Positions 1 to 8,785 are shown, numbered from the stretch's first letter. The stretch: DNA of 64,000 bases from Methylobacterium radiotolerans JCM 2831 (GCF_000019725.1 NC_010510.1:80001-144000); one strand, 5' to 3'. The notes: generated by a model not told the origin, from the letters alone. Numbers and translations are program-made.

Positions 1-422
1 GCGTCGGTCCAGCTCGGAAGCGGGAAGGTCCGATCGTAGGCCAGATTGAACACGAAGGCGTAGGCCACGTAGAAGGCCGCGATCGCGAGATCCATGAAGA
101 AGGCCTCGACCAGGCCGATGCCGAGGTACCACGCGATCGGCGGCAGCAGGATCATGAGCAGACCCGCCTCGAACAGCACGGCGTGGAAGACCCGCAGGAC
201 GAGGCTCTTGCGCGTGTGCCCGGCGAGCCGCTGCATCGCCCGGTCGAAGCCGAGATTGTAGACGTAGTTCCAGCTCGTCGCGACGAGGGCGCTGCCGACG
301 CCGATCACGCCCATGTCGGCGGCGTGCAGGCCGAAGGCCGCGGTCCCGAGCGGGACGATGAGCAGGAGGCCGATCACCTCGAACAGGATGGCGTGGCGGA
401 TACGGTCGCGGGTGCTGCGCAT
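1..422 (-). CDS. PACE family (chlorhexidine/diamine) efflux transporter, C-terminus cut by window edge
   Basis: An inner-membrane proton-coupled efflux protein of the PACE (AceI-like) family, which exports short diamines and biocides such as chlorhexidine. About 140 residues are visible, nearly the whole family length. The protein is a tandem of two BTP units: 'RHAILFE' near residues 9-15 and 'FHAVLFEAG' in the second half, with 'WNYVYNLGFDR' and 'FNLAYDRTFP' closing each helix pair. Glu15 matches the functional glutamate of AceI. The ATG is at 422-420. The stop lies outside the window. The gene is divergent from a LysR regulator 89 bp away, the same arrangement as aceI/aceR, so regulation by that LysR protein is likely. 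Confidence 0.85.
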   Translation of the reverse strand, partial: MRSTRDRIRHAILFEVIGLLLIVPLGTAAFGLHAADMGVIGVGSALVATSWNYVYNLGFDRAMQRLAGHTRKSLVLRVFHAVLFEAGLLMILLPPIAWYLGIGLVEAFFMDLAIAAFYVAYAFVFNLAYDRTFPLPSWTD

Positions 423-511
423 GGTCTCGCTCTGCGGAGGCGGTTTGGTCGGCCGCTCTCTATCTGCGATAACGCCATCCTCAAGTTAGGACGTATCTGA
501 AAATCCGATAG

Positions 512-1420
512 ATGGCGGTGTCGCTGGACCAGCTCCAGGCTTTCGTGGCCGCGGCGGAGGCCGGCTCCTTCTCGGGCGCGGCGCGGGCGCTGCGGAAGGC
601 CCAGTCGGCCGTCAGCGCGCAGGTGGCCAACCTCGAAACGGATCTGGGGTTGGCGCTGTTCAGCCGCGCGGGCCGGAACCCGGTGCTGACCCCCGCGGGG
701 GAGCGGCTGCTGCTGGAGGCGCGCGTGGTGCTCGACCGGCGGGAGCACCTGATCGGCGTCGCGAGCAGCCTGGAGCAGGGCGTCGAGAACCGGCTGGTGG
801 TCGCCATCGACGAGCTCTACCCGGAGCACGCCCTCGGCGCCCTCTTCGCCAGCTTCGCCCAGCGCTTCCCCTTCGTGGAGCTCGAACTGCTCTTCCCGCT
901 CATGGAGGATGTCAGCCGCATGGTTCAGTCGGGGGCCGCCGACCTGGGTGTGATGTGGCGCCAGGAGGAGCTCCCCACGGAACTCGGGTTCCAGACCATC
1001 GGCTGGGTGCCGCTCAAGCTCGTCTGCGGCCGCGATCACCCGCTCGCGAAGGCGCGGGTGGAGTGGGAGGAGCTGAAGCGCCACCGCCAGATCCTCGTGG
1101 CCGCCCGCGGCGACGGGGCGGAGAAGCGCCGTCTGCGGGTCGCCGCCGAGGTGTGGTGGGTGGAGAGCCACTGGGTCATTCTGGAGATGGTGAAGCACGG
1201 GATCGGCTGGGCCTTCGTCACCGACCACGTCATCGCCGCGTCCCTCACGGCGCCGTACCTCGTGACGCCGGACCTTCAGTTCGACCAGGGCGACTGGCCG
1301 ATCGCCCTCGAACTGGTCTGGCACAAGCAGCGGCCCTGCGGCCCCGCCGCGACCTGGCTTCGGGAGCGTTTCGCGGCGGAGCGCGTCGGCGGCCTCCCGG
1401 TCGAGGGCTGGCCACGCTGA
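512..1420 (+). CDS. LysR family transcriptional regulator, divergent from the PACE efflux gene
   Basis: A 302-residue LysR-type regulator. The N-terminal winged helix-turn-helix spans about residues 4-63 ('FVAAAEAGSFSGAARAL', then 'SAVSAQVANLE'), followed by a linker helix and a periplasmic-binding-like effector domain to the end. It sits head to head with the PACE gene, as AceR does with AceI, so it probably activates that gene in response to an exported compound. The 89 bp intergenic region contains TATC-N3-GATA at 461-471 and a further GATAGAT close to the start, plausible parts of a LysR site. The effector is unknown. Confidence 0.88.
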   Translation: MAVSLDQLQAFVAAAEAGSFSGAARALRKAQSAVSAQVANLETDLGLALFSRAGRNPVLTPAGERLLLEARVVLDRREHLIGVASSLEQGVENRLVVAIDELYPEHALGALFASFAQRFPFVELELLFPLMEDVSRMVQSGAADLGVMWRQEELPTELGFQTIGWVPLKLVCGRDHPLAKARVEWEELKRHRQILVAARGDGAEKRRLRVAAEVWWVESHWVILEMVKHGIGWAFVTDHVIAASLTAPYLVTPDLQFDQGDWPIALELVWHKQRPCGPAATWLRERFAAERVGGLPVEGWPR

Positions 1421-1567
1421 GGAAGGGGCGCCGCGCGGAGCCGCGATCGACGGGCCCGCCGGTGAGCGCGATCCGGCGCGACTCCCGGCGAGGTCGTCCC
1501 GACAGGCGGTCTGGACGCGGAAAGACCTCTGTGCTCCTATCCATTCGAATTTCCTATGGTCCGGCCC

Positions 1568-2470
1568 ATGGAGCTCCGGCATCTTCGCTACTTCGCCGCG
1601 GTGGCGGAGCATCTCAGCTTCACCGCCGCCGCCCAGAGCCTGGGCGTGTCGCAGCCGCCGTTGAGTCAGCAGATCCGCGATCTCGAAGTGGAGATCGGCG
1701 TCAACCTGTTCGAGCGCTCGAGCCGGCGCGTCGTCCTGACCGCGGCGGGCGAGGACTTTCTCGGGAACGCGCGGGCGGTTCTCGCGCAGGTCTCCGACGC
1801 CGTCGACCGGGCGCGCACGATCGGCACCGGAGCGGCCGGCATCCTCAACATCGGCATGACGAGTTCCGTCCTCGCAGGGCCGGCCGGATGCCTGATCCGG
1901 GCCTTCGAGCAGCGCTTCCGGGCGGTGGACGTGCGCATCCACGAGATGGCGCCGACCGACCAGATTGCGGCCCTCAAGGCGAACCGGACGGATCTCAGCT
2001 TCCTGCGCAGCCCCCCCGAGGACCCGGATCTCGTCGCCCACATGGCGTGGCCGGAGCGGCTCTGCGTGGCCGTGCCGCGCGAGCACGCCCTCGCCGCCGG
2101 TCGGAGCGTCGCGATCGACGTCTTCCGCAGCGAGCCGCTGATCTCGCTCGGCCTCGAGAGCTCGCGCTTCGCCGCGGACATCTACCATGCCTGCATCCAG
2201 AGAGGCTTCACGCCGAGCATCTCGCAGCAGGTCAACGAGGCCTCGTCGCTGATCAACCTGGTCGCGGCCGGCTTCGGTCTCGCCATCATCCCGGAATTTG
2301 TCGGTCGTGCGAGACATCCGGACGTCGTCGTCTTGCCGATCAAGCCGTCATTCCTGTCGGCGGACGTCTATGCGCTGCATCATACTCGACGAAATCCGGT
2401 CATCGACAATTTCCTCGCGCTGATCCGCGAGGAGGCGCCGGGCTTGATCGCGCGGTTCCAGAAGCGGTGA
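1568..2470 (+). CDS. LysR family transcriptional regulator of the purine/allantoin locus
   Basis: A roughly 300-residue LysR regulator beginning 'MELRHLRYFAAVAEH', the family's usual N-terminus. I therefore prefer the ATG at 1568 over the one four codons upstream at 1556. The helix-turn-helix includes 'SFTAAAQSLGVSQPPLSQQIRDLE' (split here across two helices, residues about 18-41). The effector domain follows. It resembles the CatM/BenM/HcaR branch in its start, but the effector cannot be read from sequence. It lies immediately upstream of and parallel to the allantoinase gene, 125 bp away, so local control of the purine genes is the simplest guess. Confidence 0.87.
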   Translation: MELRHLRYFAAVAEHLSFTAAAQSLGVSQPPLSQQIRDLEVEIGVNLFERSSRRVVLTAAGEDFLGNARAVLAQVSDAVDRARTIGTGAAGILNIGMTSSVLAGPAGCLIRAFEQRFRAVDVRIHEMAPTDQIAALKANRTDLSFLRSPPEDPDLVAHMAWPERLCVAVPREHALAAGRSVAIDVFRSEPLISLGLESSRFAADIYHACIQRGFTPSISQQVNEASSLINLVAAGFGLAIIPEFVGRARHPDVVVLPIKPSFLSADVYALHHTRRNPVIDNFLALIREEAPGLIARFQKR

Positions 2471-2595
2471 CGCCGTCCGGAGGCCGGATCAGTTGTCCCG
2501 CCATCTAAACGTGCAGCCTATCAATCAAGCCGAACAAGATATTGGACCAACGGACGTCGGTGCGTCTATCTCGCGTTGGAACGAGGGATCACGCC

Positions 2596-3759
2596 ATGTT
2601 CGACCTCGACCAGGACTATCCCCGCGACATGGTCGGATACGGTCGGCATCGACCGGACCCGGCCTGGCCCGGGGGCAAGCGCGTCGCCGTCCAGTGCGTC
2701 ATCAACTACGAGGAGGGCGGGGAGAACTGCATCCTCCACGGTGACGCGGCGTCCGAGGCCTTCCTCTCCGAGATCGTCGGGGCCCTGCCCTGGCCGGGGA
2801 AGCGCCACGCCAACATGGAGTCGATCTACGAGTACGGTGCCCGCGCCGGCTTCTGGCGCCTCTGGCGGGCGTTCACGCGCCGCAACCTCCCGGTCACGGT
2901 CTTCGGCGTCGCCTCGGCGATGCAGCGCAACCCCGAGGCCGTCGCCGCCATGGTCGAGTCCGGCTGGGAGATTGCCAGCCACGGCCTTCGCTGGATCGAC
3001 TATCGTGACCACAGCCCGGAGGCCGAGCGCGCCGATATCGACGCGGCCGTCGCGCTGCAGACGTCGCTGACGGGCAGCCGGCCCCTCGGCCTCTACCAGG
3101 GGCGGACCTCCGCGAACACGCTGGCGATCGGCGCCGCCGAGGGCGGTTTCCTGTACCTCGCCGATTCCTACGCCGACGACCTGCCCTACTGGCTGCGGAT
3201 CGGGGGGCGTCAGCAGCTCGTCGTTCCCTACACCCTCGACGCCAACGATATGCGGTTCGCGACCGCCCAGGGCTTCAACAACGGCGACCAGTTCTTCGGC
3301 TACCTCAAGGACACGTTCGACGTCCTGTACCGCGAGGGCGAGGCGGGCCGGGGCGGCATCATGTCGGTGGGGCTCCACTGCCGCCTGGTCGGGCGTCCGG
3401 GGCGGATGGCCGCGCTGGAGCGGTTCCTCGACTACGTGGGCGATCACCCGGACGCCTGGGTGACCACCCGGCTGGACATCGCCCGCCACTGGATCGCGGT
3501 CCACCCGCCGCGCGGCGGCTACCGGCCGACCCGCATGGGCCGCGCCCTGTTCGGCGAGGTCTTCGGCCCGGTCTGCGCCGGCCTGTCCGGCGCGTCGCCC
3601 GCGGCCGGCGCGGCGATGGCGGAGCGGGTCCGCGCGGGCGGACTCCCCGCGGAGGCGGACGACCTGTCCGGTCTGGCCCGGCTCCTCGCGGAGGCCGCGG
3701 GTGTCCCGGCCGACGCGCGCGGCCTCCGGAGCCGACTCGAGGCGCTCACCGGAGAATAG
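2596..3759 (+). CDS. puuE: PuuE-type allantoinase (polysaccharide deacetylase superfamily) with C-terminal extension
   Basis: A probable cofactor-independent allantoinase that hydrolyses allantoin to allantoate in the cytoplasm. The start is the ATG at 2596, giving the family N-terminus 'DYPRDMVGYG'. Signature segments are 'INYEEGGEN' (36-44), 'SIYEYGARAGFWR' (76-88), 'ASHGLRWIDY' (127-136) and 'GRTSANT' (169-175). The deacetylase core ends near residue 305. Known PuuE proteins stop about there, while this one continues to 387 with an Ala/Arg-rich, probably helical segment of about 80 residues that I cannot assign. Its position next to the NCS1 permease, racemase, HIU hydrolases and OHCU decarboxylase supports the purine role. 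Confidence 0.85.
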   Translation: MFDLDQDYPRDMVGYGRHRPDPAWPGGKRVAVQCVINYEEGGENCILHGDAASEAFLSEIVGALPWPGKRHANMESIYEYGARAGFWRLWRAFTRRNLPVTVFGVASAMQRNPEAVAAMVESGWEIASHGLRWIDYRDHSPEAERADIDAAVALQTSLTGSRPLGLYQGRTSANTLAIGAAEGGFLYLADSYADDLPYWLRIGGRQQLVVPYTLDANDMRFATAQGFNNGDQFFGYLKDTFDVLYREGEAGRGGIMSVGLHCRLVGRPGRMAALERFLDYVGDHPDAWVTTRLDIARHWIAVHPPRGGYRPTRMGRALFGEVFGPVCAGLSGASPAAGAAMAERVRAGGLPAEADDLSGLARLLAEAAGVPADARGLRSRLEALTGE

Positions 3760-3935
3760 AGCCGACGCCTCGACCGGGTCGTGAATGCCCCAACGCGGTC
3801 GTTATCTGTATTCGGTTCGGGTTTACGAGGATCAGGAGACGGAGAGACGTAGGTCTTGCTTGACGGGCCGCAAAGGGCCGTCAGGGTCACGGGAAAAGCC
3901 CGGCAACAGGGCTGCGCCAGTCAGGGAGAAACGCC

Positions 3936-5435
3936 ATGTACGCACAGGTCGAGGCCGCCGGCATCAGCACCGCCGTGTCGGATGAACGGGACGCCGTCGT
4001 CATCAAGCCGAGCTACGATCCGGATCTCGTGAACAAGGATCTGGCGCCGCTGCGCAAGCAGACCTGGGGCACCTACAACATCTTCGCCTTCTGGATGTCT
4101 GACGTTCACAGCGTCGGCGGATACGTGACCGCCGGCTCCCTGTTCTCGCTGGGACTCGTGAGCTGGCAGGTGCTGATCGCCCTGCTGGTCGGCATCGTCA
4201 TCGTCCAGGTCTTCTGCAACCTCGTCGCCAAACCCAGCCAGCGGACCGGCACGCCTTATCCGGTGATCTGCCGCGCCTCCTTCGGCGTGAAGGGCGCCAA
4301 CATCCCGGCGATCATCCGCGGGCTGATCGCGGTGGCGTGGTACGGCATTCAGACCTACCTCGCCTCGGCGGCGCTGACCGTGGTGGCGCTACGCTTCTTC
4401 CCCGAACTCGCCGTCTACGCCGACCTCAAGCAGCACGGCTTCGCCGGCCTGTCGAGCCTGGGCTGGGCCGCCTTCATGACCCTCTGGGTCCTGCAGGCTC
4501 TGGTCTTCTGGCGCGGCATGGAGGCGATCCGCGTGTTCATCGACTGGGCGGGACCGGCGGTCTACGTGGTGATGATCGCGCTCGCCGCGTACCTCGTCGC
4601 CAAGGCCGGGCTCGGCGAGATCGGGCTGACCCTGGGCACCGTGAAGTACACCGGCTGGGACGCCCTGCCGGTGATGATCAACGCCGTCGCCCTCGTGGTC
4701 TCCTACTTCTCCGGGCCGATGCTGAACTTCGGCGACTTCTCGCGCTACGGCGAGAGCTTCGACGCGGTGAAGAGGGGCAACTTCTGGGGCCTCCCGGTGA
4801 ACTTCCTCGGATTCTCGCTCCTGACGGTCGTCACCGCCTCGGCGACGGTGCCGGTCTTCGGTCACCTGATCACCGACCCGGTGGAGACGGTGAGCCGCAT
4901 CGACAGCACCTTCGCGGTCGTGCTCGGCGCCTTCACCTTCATGACGGCGACCATCGGGATCAACATCGTCGCGAACTTCGTCTCGCCCGCGTTCGACTTC
5001 TCGAACGTGTCGCCGCGGCGGATCTCGTGGCGGATGGGCGGGATGATCGCGGCCGTCGGCTCGATCTTCATCACGCCCTGGAACCTCTACAACAATCCCG
5101 CCGTGATCCACTACACGCTCGACGTCCTCGGCGCTTTCATCGGCCCGCTGTTCGGGATCCTGATCGCCGATTTCTACGTCGTGAAGAAGGAGAAGGTCGT
5201 CCTCGACGACCTCTACACGATGAGCCCCGCCGGGACGTACTGGTACACGGACGGGTACAACCGCGCCGCCGTGGCCGCCCTGATCCCCTCGGCCCTGATC
5301 CCCGCGCTCTGCGTGATCCTGCCGGGCCTGGAGAGCGTGGCGAACTTCACGTGGTTCATCGGCTGCGCTCTGGGCTTCGCGATCTACACGGCCCTCATGC
5401 GCCGCCGCCCCGCCGGCGCGGTCCGTCCGGCCTGA
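3936..5435 (+). CDS. NCS1 family nucleobase/allantoin/hydantoin permease
   Basis: A 499-residue inner-membrane symporter of the nucleobase:cation symporter-1 family (PucI, Mhp1, PurR-type relatives). The family start is visible in 'NKDLAPLRKQTWGTYN' (about residues 31-46), followed by about twelve hydrophobic helices. 'GTPYPVICRASFGVKGANIP' and 'SYFSGPMLNFGDFSRY' match conserved substrate-site segments of the family. A strong Shine-Dalgarno (agggagaa) precedes the ATG at 3936. In this context allantoin, urate or another ureide/purine is the likely substrate. Sequence alone does not separate these. A 176 bp gap to puuE may hold its own promoter. Confidence 0.88.
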   Translation: MYAQVEAAGISTAVSDERDAVVIKPSYDPDLVNKDLAPLRKQTWGTYNIFAFWMSDVHSVGGYVTAGSLFSLGLVSWQVLIALLVGIVIVQVFCNLVAKPSQRTGTPYPVICRASFGVKGANIPAIIRGLIAVAWYGIQTYLASAALTVVALRFFPELAVYADLKQHGFAGLSSLGWAAFMTLWVLQALVFWRGMEAIRVFIDWAGPAVYVVMIALAAYLVAKAGLGEIGLTLGTVKYTGWDALPVMINAVALVVSYFSGPMLNFGDFSRYGESFDAVKRGNFWGLPVNFLGFSLLTVVTASATVPVFGHLITDPVETVSRIDSTFAVVLGAFTFMTATIGINIVANFVSPAFDFSNVSPRRISWRMGGMIAAVGSIFITPWNLYNNPAVIHYTLDVLGAFIGPLFGILIADFYVVKKEKVVLDDLYTMSPAGTYWYTDGYNRAAVAALIPSALIPALCVILPGLESVANFTWFIGCALGFAIYTALMRRRPAGAVRPA

Positions 5436-5600
5436 ACCGGACCGATCGGGCCCGGCCCCGGTCCGTATCGGAGACACGAACCCGCCCGGCGGCGCGGACC
5501 GACCCGCGCCGCGCGGCCCTGCCCGATCTCACCACCTCAGGCCGGCTTCGTGCCGGCCGTCGCCCGGCCGTCCGGCCGGCTCCCGCCAAGCGAGGGCGCC

Positions 5601-6350
5601 ATGCGGATCCTTCTGCTCAATCCGAACACCAGCACCTCTGTGACCGAGCTCCTGGCCGCGCAGGTCGGGACGATGTCGGGTGCGGCGGCGACCTTCATCC
5701 CGGCCACGGCGCGTTTCGGCGCCGCCTACATCGCCAGCCGGGCGGCCCTGGCCATCGCCGGCCACGCGGCCCTCGACGCCTTCGCGGAGCACGGCCAAGG
5801 CTGCGACGCGGTCTTCCTCGCCTGCTTCGGCGATCCCGGCCTGCTCGCCCTGCGCGAGGTCTCGCCGGTCCCGGTGGTGGGGATGCTCGAAGCGTCGTGT
5901 CGCGAGGCCCAGCGGACCGCCGCGCGCTACGCCATCGTGACCGGCGGGGCCCTGTGGAAGCCGATGCTCCACGAGATCGTCGCCGGCCTCGGCGTCGATG
6001 ACGGCCTCGTGGGCATCCGGACGATCGCGCGCACCGGCGGCGAGATCGCGAAGGACCCGGAAGCCGCGCTGTCCGATCTCGCGGCCGCCTGCCGGTCCTG
6101 CGCCGCCGAGGATCGCGCCGAGGCGGTGATCCTCGGCGGCGCCGCCCTGGTCGGCCTCGCCGCCCGCGTGCAGCCGCACGTGCTGGTCCCGGTCCTCTGC
6201 TCGGTCGCGTCGGGGGTGACGGCGGTCCTGGCCGCCGCGGCCGCGCCCTACCGGCGACCGCCCGTCATCGCCGCCGACACCGTCGGTCTCGGCACCGCCC
6301 TCGGGACGCTGCTCGCGCCGCGCCAAGCCGTCGGCCAAGCCGCCGGTTGA
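5601..6350 (+). CDS. Asp/Glu/hydantoin racemase family protein lacking the second catalytic cysteine
   Basis: A 249-residue member of the Asp/Glu racemase superfamily. The N-terminus 'MRILLLNPNTSTS' is typical of hydantoin/allantoin racemases. The ATG at 5601 is preferred because a GAGGG box precedes it and it gives this start. The first catalytic cysteine is present in 'LACFGDPG' (Cys75). At the second site the family has 'LGC', but here it reads 'VILGGAAL', so position 180 is glycine. Two-base racemisation normally needs both thiols. The protein may be an inactive, altered or decarboxylase/isomerase-like relative. It lies between an NCS1 permease and an MFS transporter in the purine locus. 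Confidence 0.8.
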   Translation: MRILLLNPNTSTSVTELLAAQVGTMSGAAATFIPATARFGAAYIASRAALAIAGHAALDAFAEHGQGCDAVFLACFGDPGLLALREVSPVPVVGMLEASCREAQRTAARYAIVTGGALWKPMLHEIVAGLGVDDGLVGIRTIARTGGEIAKDPEAALSDLAAACRSCAAEDRAEAVILGGAALVGLAARVQPHVLVPVLCSVASGVTAVLAAAAAPYRRPPVIAADTVGLGTALGTLLAPRQAVGQAAG

Positions 6351-6446
6351 GGCGGGACGGAGGCCGCCGGCGCGAGACTGGCAGCCGTCCTGCATCGCTC
6401 GGGATCCTTCGCCGTTCCAGACGGAACAAGCCACGTGGGGACAGCC

Positions 6447-7814
6447 ATGACGATCCAGGCGCAACCCGCGACCGACGGGCCGGTCATCGCCGCAACCGCG
6501 CGTCTGGACGACACCTACCGGCGGATCACGTGGCGGCTGCTGCCGTTCCTGATGGTCCTCTGGATCCTGTCCTGGATCGACCGGGTCAATATCGGCTTCG
6601 CCAAGCTGCAGATGCTGGCCGAGCTCCGGTTCAGCGAGACCGTCTACGGCATCGGCGCCGGGATCTTCTTCATCGGCTACTTCCTCTGCGAGGTGCCGAG
6701 CAACCTGCTGCTGGAGCATATCGGCGCCCGCAAGACGATCGCGCGGATCACGCTGCTGTGGGGGATCTGCTGCGTGGCGATGATGTTCGTGACCACGCCG
6801 GCATTCTTCTACATCCTGCGCTTCCTGCTCGGGGTCTTCGAGGCCGGATTCTATCCCGGCGTCATCCTGTACCTGACCTACTGGTATCCCAGCGAGCGCC
6901 GGGCCAAGGTGTTCGGGCTGTTCATGTCGGCCTCCGCGCTGGCCGGCGTCATCGGGGGGCCGCTCGCGGGCGCGATCATGTCGGGGATGCACGGCGTCAA
7001 CGGCTGGTCCGGCTGGCAGTGGGTGTTCCTGCTCGAGGGCATCCCCTCGATCCTGGCCGGCATCGTCACGCTGTTCTACCTGACCGACCGACCCGCCAAG
7101 GCCGGCTGGCTGACGCCGGAGCAGAAGGCGCTGGTCGAGGCCGACCTCGCGCGCGACGCCGCGGCCCTGGGCCACCGCGAGCACCGGATCCTCGCCTCGC
7201 TGAAGGACGCGCGCGTCTGGCAATGCATCGCGATCTTCTTCTGCATCGTCACGGCGAACTCGGCCCTGACCTTCTTCGGGCCGAGCGTGGTGCGCGATGC
7301 CGGCTTCACCGACCCGCTCGCGGTCGGCTGGATCATGTCGGCGGCCTATCTCTGCGGCGGCGCCGGGATGATCCTCAACGGCCGCCACTCGGATCGGACC
7401 GGCGAGGCGCGGCTGCATTGCGGGGTCCCGGCCCTCGTCGGGGCGTTGGCCATCGCGCTCACGGGGGTCTTCATCGCGAACGCCCCGATCCTCGCGCTGC
7501 TCATGCTCGGGGTGGCGGTCGTCGGCACGATGAGCGCGATCCCGGTCTTCTGGCAGATCCCCGGCCGCTTCCTCGCGGGGTCGGCGGCGGCGGCCGGCAT
7601 CGCGCTCATCAATTCGGTGGCCAACCTCGCGGGCTTCGGAGCGCCGGCGGTGATGGGTTACCTGCGCGAGCAGACCGGCTCGGTCGCGACCGGACTGTGG
7701 CTGGTCGCGGCCGTCGAGGCCGCGGCGCTCGTCCTGATCCTGGCCTTCGTCCCGCCGGCGACGCCGGAGATGGGGCGGCGCGCCCGGGCTCGCGCGGCGC
7801 ACGAGCCGGCATGA
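6447..7814 (+). CDS. MFS transporter, ACS (anion:cation symporter) type
   Basis: A 455-residue major facilitator with twelve predicted helices, of the ACS type that carries organic anions such as tartrate, phthalate or allantoate. Typical segments are 'WIDRVNIGFAKLQM' after helix 1, 'FFIGYFLCEVPSNLLLEHIG', and 'RFLLGVFEAGFYPGVILYLT' containing the family G-x-EAGF-P-G motif. The ATG at 6447 has a GGGGA box upstream; a GTG at 6435 is the in-frame alternative. It ends 4-5 bases before the first candidate start of the exported HIU hydrolase and so is probably cotranscribed. Allantoate or ureide uptake or export is plausible by context only. Confidence 0.87.
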   Translation: MTIQAQPATDGPVIAATARLDDTYRRITWRLLPFLMVLWILSWIDRVNIGFAKLQMLAELRFSETVYGIGAGIFFIGYFLCEVPSNLLLEHIGARKTIARITLLWGICCVAMMFVTTPAFFYILRFLLGVFEAGFYPGVILYLTYWYPSERRAKVFGLFMSASALAGVIGGPLAGAIMSGMHGVNGWSGWQWVFLLEGIPSILAGIVTLFYLTDRPAKAGWLTPEQKALVEADLARDAAALGHREHRILASLKDARVWQCIAIFFCIVTANSALTFFGPSVVRDAGFTDPLAVGWIMSAAYLCGGAGMILNGRHSDRTGEARLHCGVPALVGALAIALTGVFIANAPILALLMLGVAVVGTMSAIPVFWQIPGRFLAGSAAAAGIALINSVANLAGFGAPAVMGYLREQTGSVATGLWLVAAVEAAALVLILAFVPPATPEMGRRARARAAHEPA

Positions 7815-7839
7815 ACCGATGCAGGAGAGGGAGGCCGTC

Positions 7840-8391
7840 TTGAGACACGTACTTGACCGACAGGCTCTGACGCGGCGCGGCCTCGTGGCGACGGGGCTCG
7901 GCGCCGCGGCCGCGATCTCCGCGGGTCCGGCGCTGGCCCAGGGCACGCCCGCACCGGCGGCTCCGGCCAGCCCTCCGGCCAACTCTTCCGCCAAGCCCGG
8001 CACGTTGAGCGCCGCACCCGTCTCGCAGGCCGGCCTCTCGCCGCGGCTGACCCTGCACGCCATCGACAATTTCCACGGCACGCCCGGTGCCGGCATGGTC
8101 TGCGACCTCGCGCTGCACGACGGCGACGGTTACCGGCTGATCAAGACGGTCACCACCGCGCCGAACGGTCGGACCGCCGAGCCGCTCCTGGTCGACGAGG
8201 CCTTCAAGCCGGGCCGCTACGAGCTGGTGATGCACGTCGAGGCGTATTTCGCGGGTCTCGGCGTGAAGCTCCCGACCCCGAACTTCCTCGGCCTCGTGCC
8301 GATCCGCTTCCGGATCCGCGACGCGAGCCAGCGCTACCACCTGCCGGTGCTGTTCACGCCCTGGGGCTACTCCTACTACCGCGGCAGCTGA
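7840..8391 (+). CDS. Exported (Tat-type leader) 5-hydroxyisourate hydrolase / transthyretin-like protein
   Basis: A transthyretin-fold HIU hydrolase preceded by an export leader. With the TTG at 7840 (good AGGAGAGGG box upstream) the protein has 183 residues. The leader reads 'LTRRGLVATGLGAAAAISAG', with twin arginines, a hydrophobic core and 'ALAQ' as a cleavage site near residue 34, then an Ala/Pro-rich linker to about 65. An ATG at 7819 would add seven residues but has no ribosome site. Catalytic positions are kept: His73 in 'LTLHAID', Arg111 in 'PNGRTAEP', His167 in 'RYHLPVLF' and the C-terminal tetrapeptide YRGS. It should therefore hydrolyse 5-hydroxyisourate, but in the periplasm. A cytosolic paralogue follows 35 bp downstream. 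Confidence 0.82.
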   Translation: MRHVLDRQALTRRGLVATGLGAAAAISAGPALAQGTPAPAAPASPPANSSAKPGTLSAAPVSQAGLSPRLTLHAIDNFHGTPGAGMVCDLALHDGDGYRLIKTVTTAPNGRTAEPLLVDEAFKPGRYELVMHVEAYFAGLGVKLPTPNFLGLVPIRFRIRDASQRYHLPVLFTPWGYSYYRGS

Positions 8392-8426
8392 CCCGTCCGA
8401 ACCCCGACGCGACAAGGAGACCCGGC

Positions 8427-8780
8427 ATGGCGGGCATCACCACACACGTCCTCGACACCGATCGCGGCCGCCCCGTCGCGGGCGTCCGCATCGACTTCTC
8501 GGTCCTGGAGAACGGCCAGTGGCGCCTCGTGAAGAGCGTCGTCACCAACGCCGACGGCCGCACCGACGCGCCGATCCTCCCGGCCGACAAGGCCGAGACC
8601 GGCCAGTATCAGCTGGAATTCTTCGTCGACGCGTATTTCCAGACCCGCGCCGGCACGGCGGAGGCCGACATCTTCATCGACAACCCGGTCGTGCGGTTCG
8701 CCGTCTTCGACGCCAAGCAGCATTACCACGTGCCGATGCTGTGCGCCCCGTCGAGCTTCACCACCTACCGCGGAAGCTGA
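8427..8780 (+). CDS. uraH: 5-hydroxyisourate hydrolase (HIUase), cytosolic
   Basis: A 117-residue HIU hydrolase of normal family length, converting 5-hydroxyisourate (the product of urate oxidation) to OHCU. The catalytic residues are visible: His7 in 'ITTHVLDT', Arg45 in 'NADGRTDAP', His101 in 'HYHVPMLC', and the terminal YRGS. There is no signal peptide. A clear AAGGAGA box precedes the ATG. It ends five bases before the OHCU decarboxylase gene, the next enzyme of the pathway, so translation of the two is probably coupled. Confidence 0.95.
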   Translation: MAGITTHVLDTDRGRPVAGVRIDFSVLENGQWRLVKSVVTNADGRTDAPILPADKAETGQYQLEFFVDAYFQTRAGTAEADIFIDNPVVRFAVFDAKQHYHVPMLCAPSSFTTYRGS

Positions 8781-8785
8781 GCGGC

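Noticed and set aside
374..2317. Very long minus-strand open frame opposite the two LysR genes
   Set aside because: Arg/Asp/Glu-rich composition typical of an antisense frame in GC-rich coding DNA; the plus strand has complete, recognisable LysR proteins.
5529..8096. 855-codon minus-strand open frame across racemase, MFS and HIU hydrolase genes
   Set aside because: No motif on this strand; it crosses three well-supported genes and has the low-complexity charged pattern of a shadow frame.
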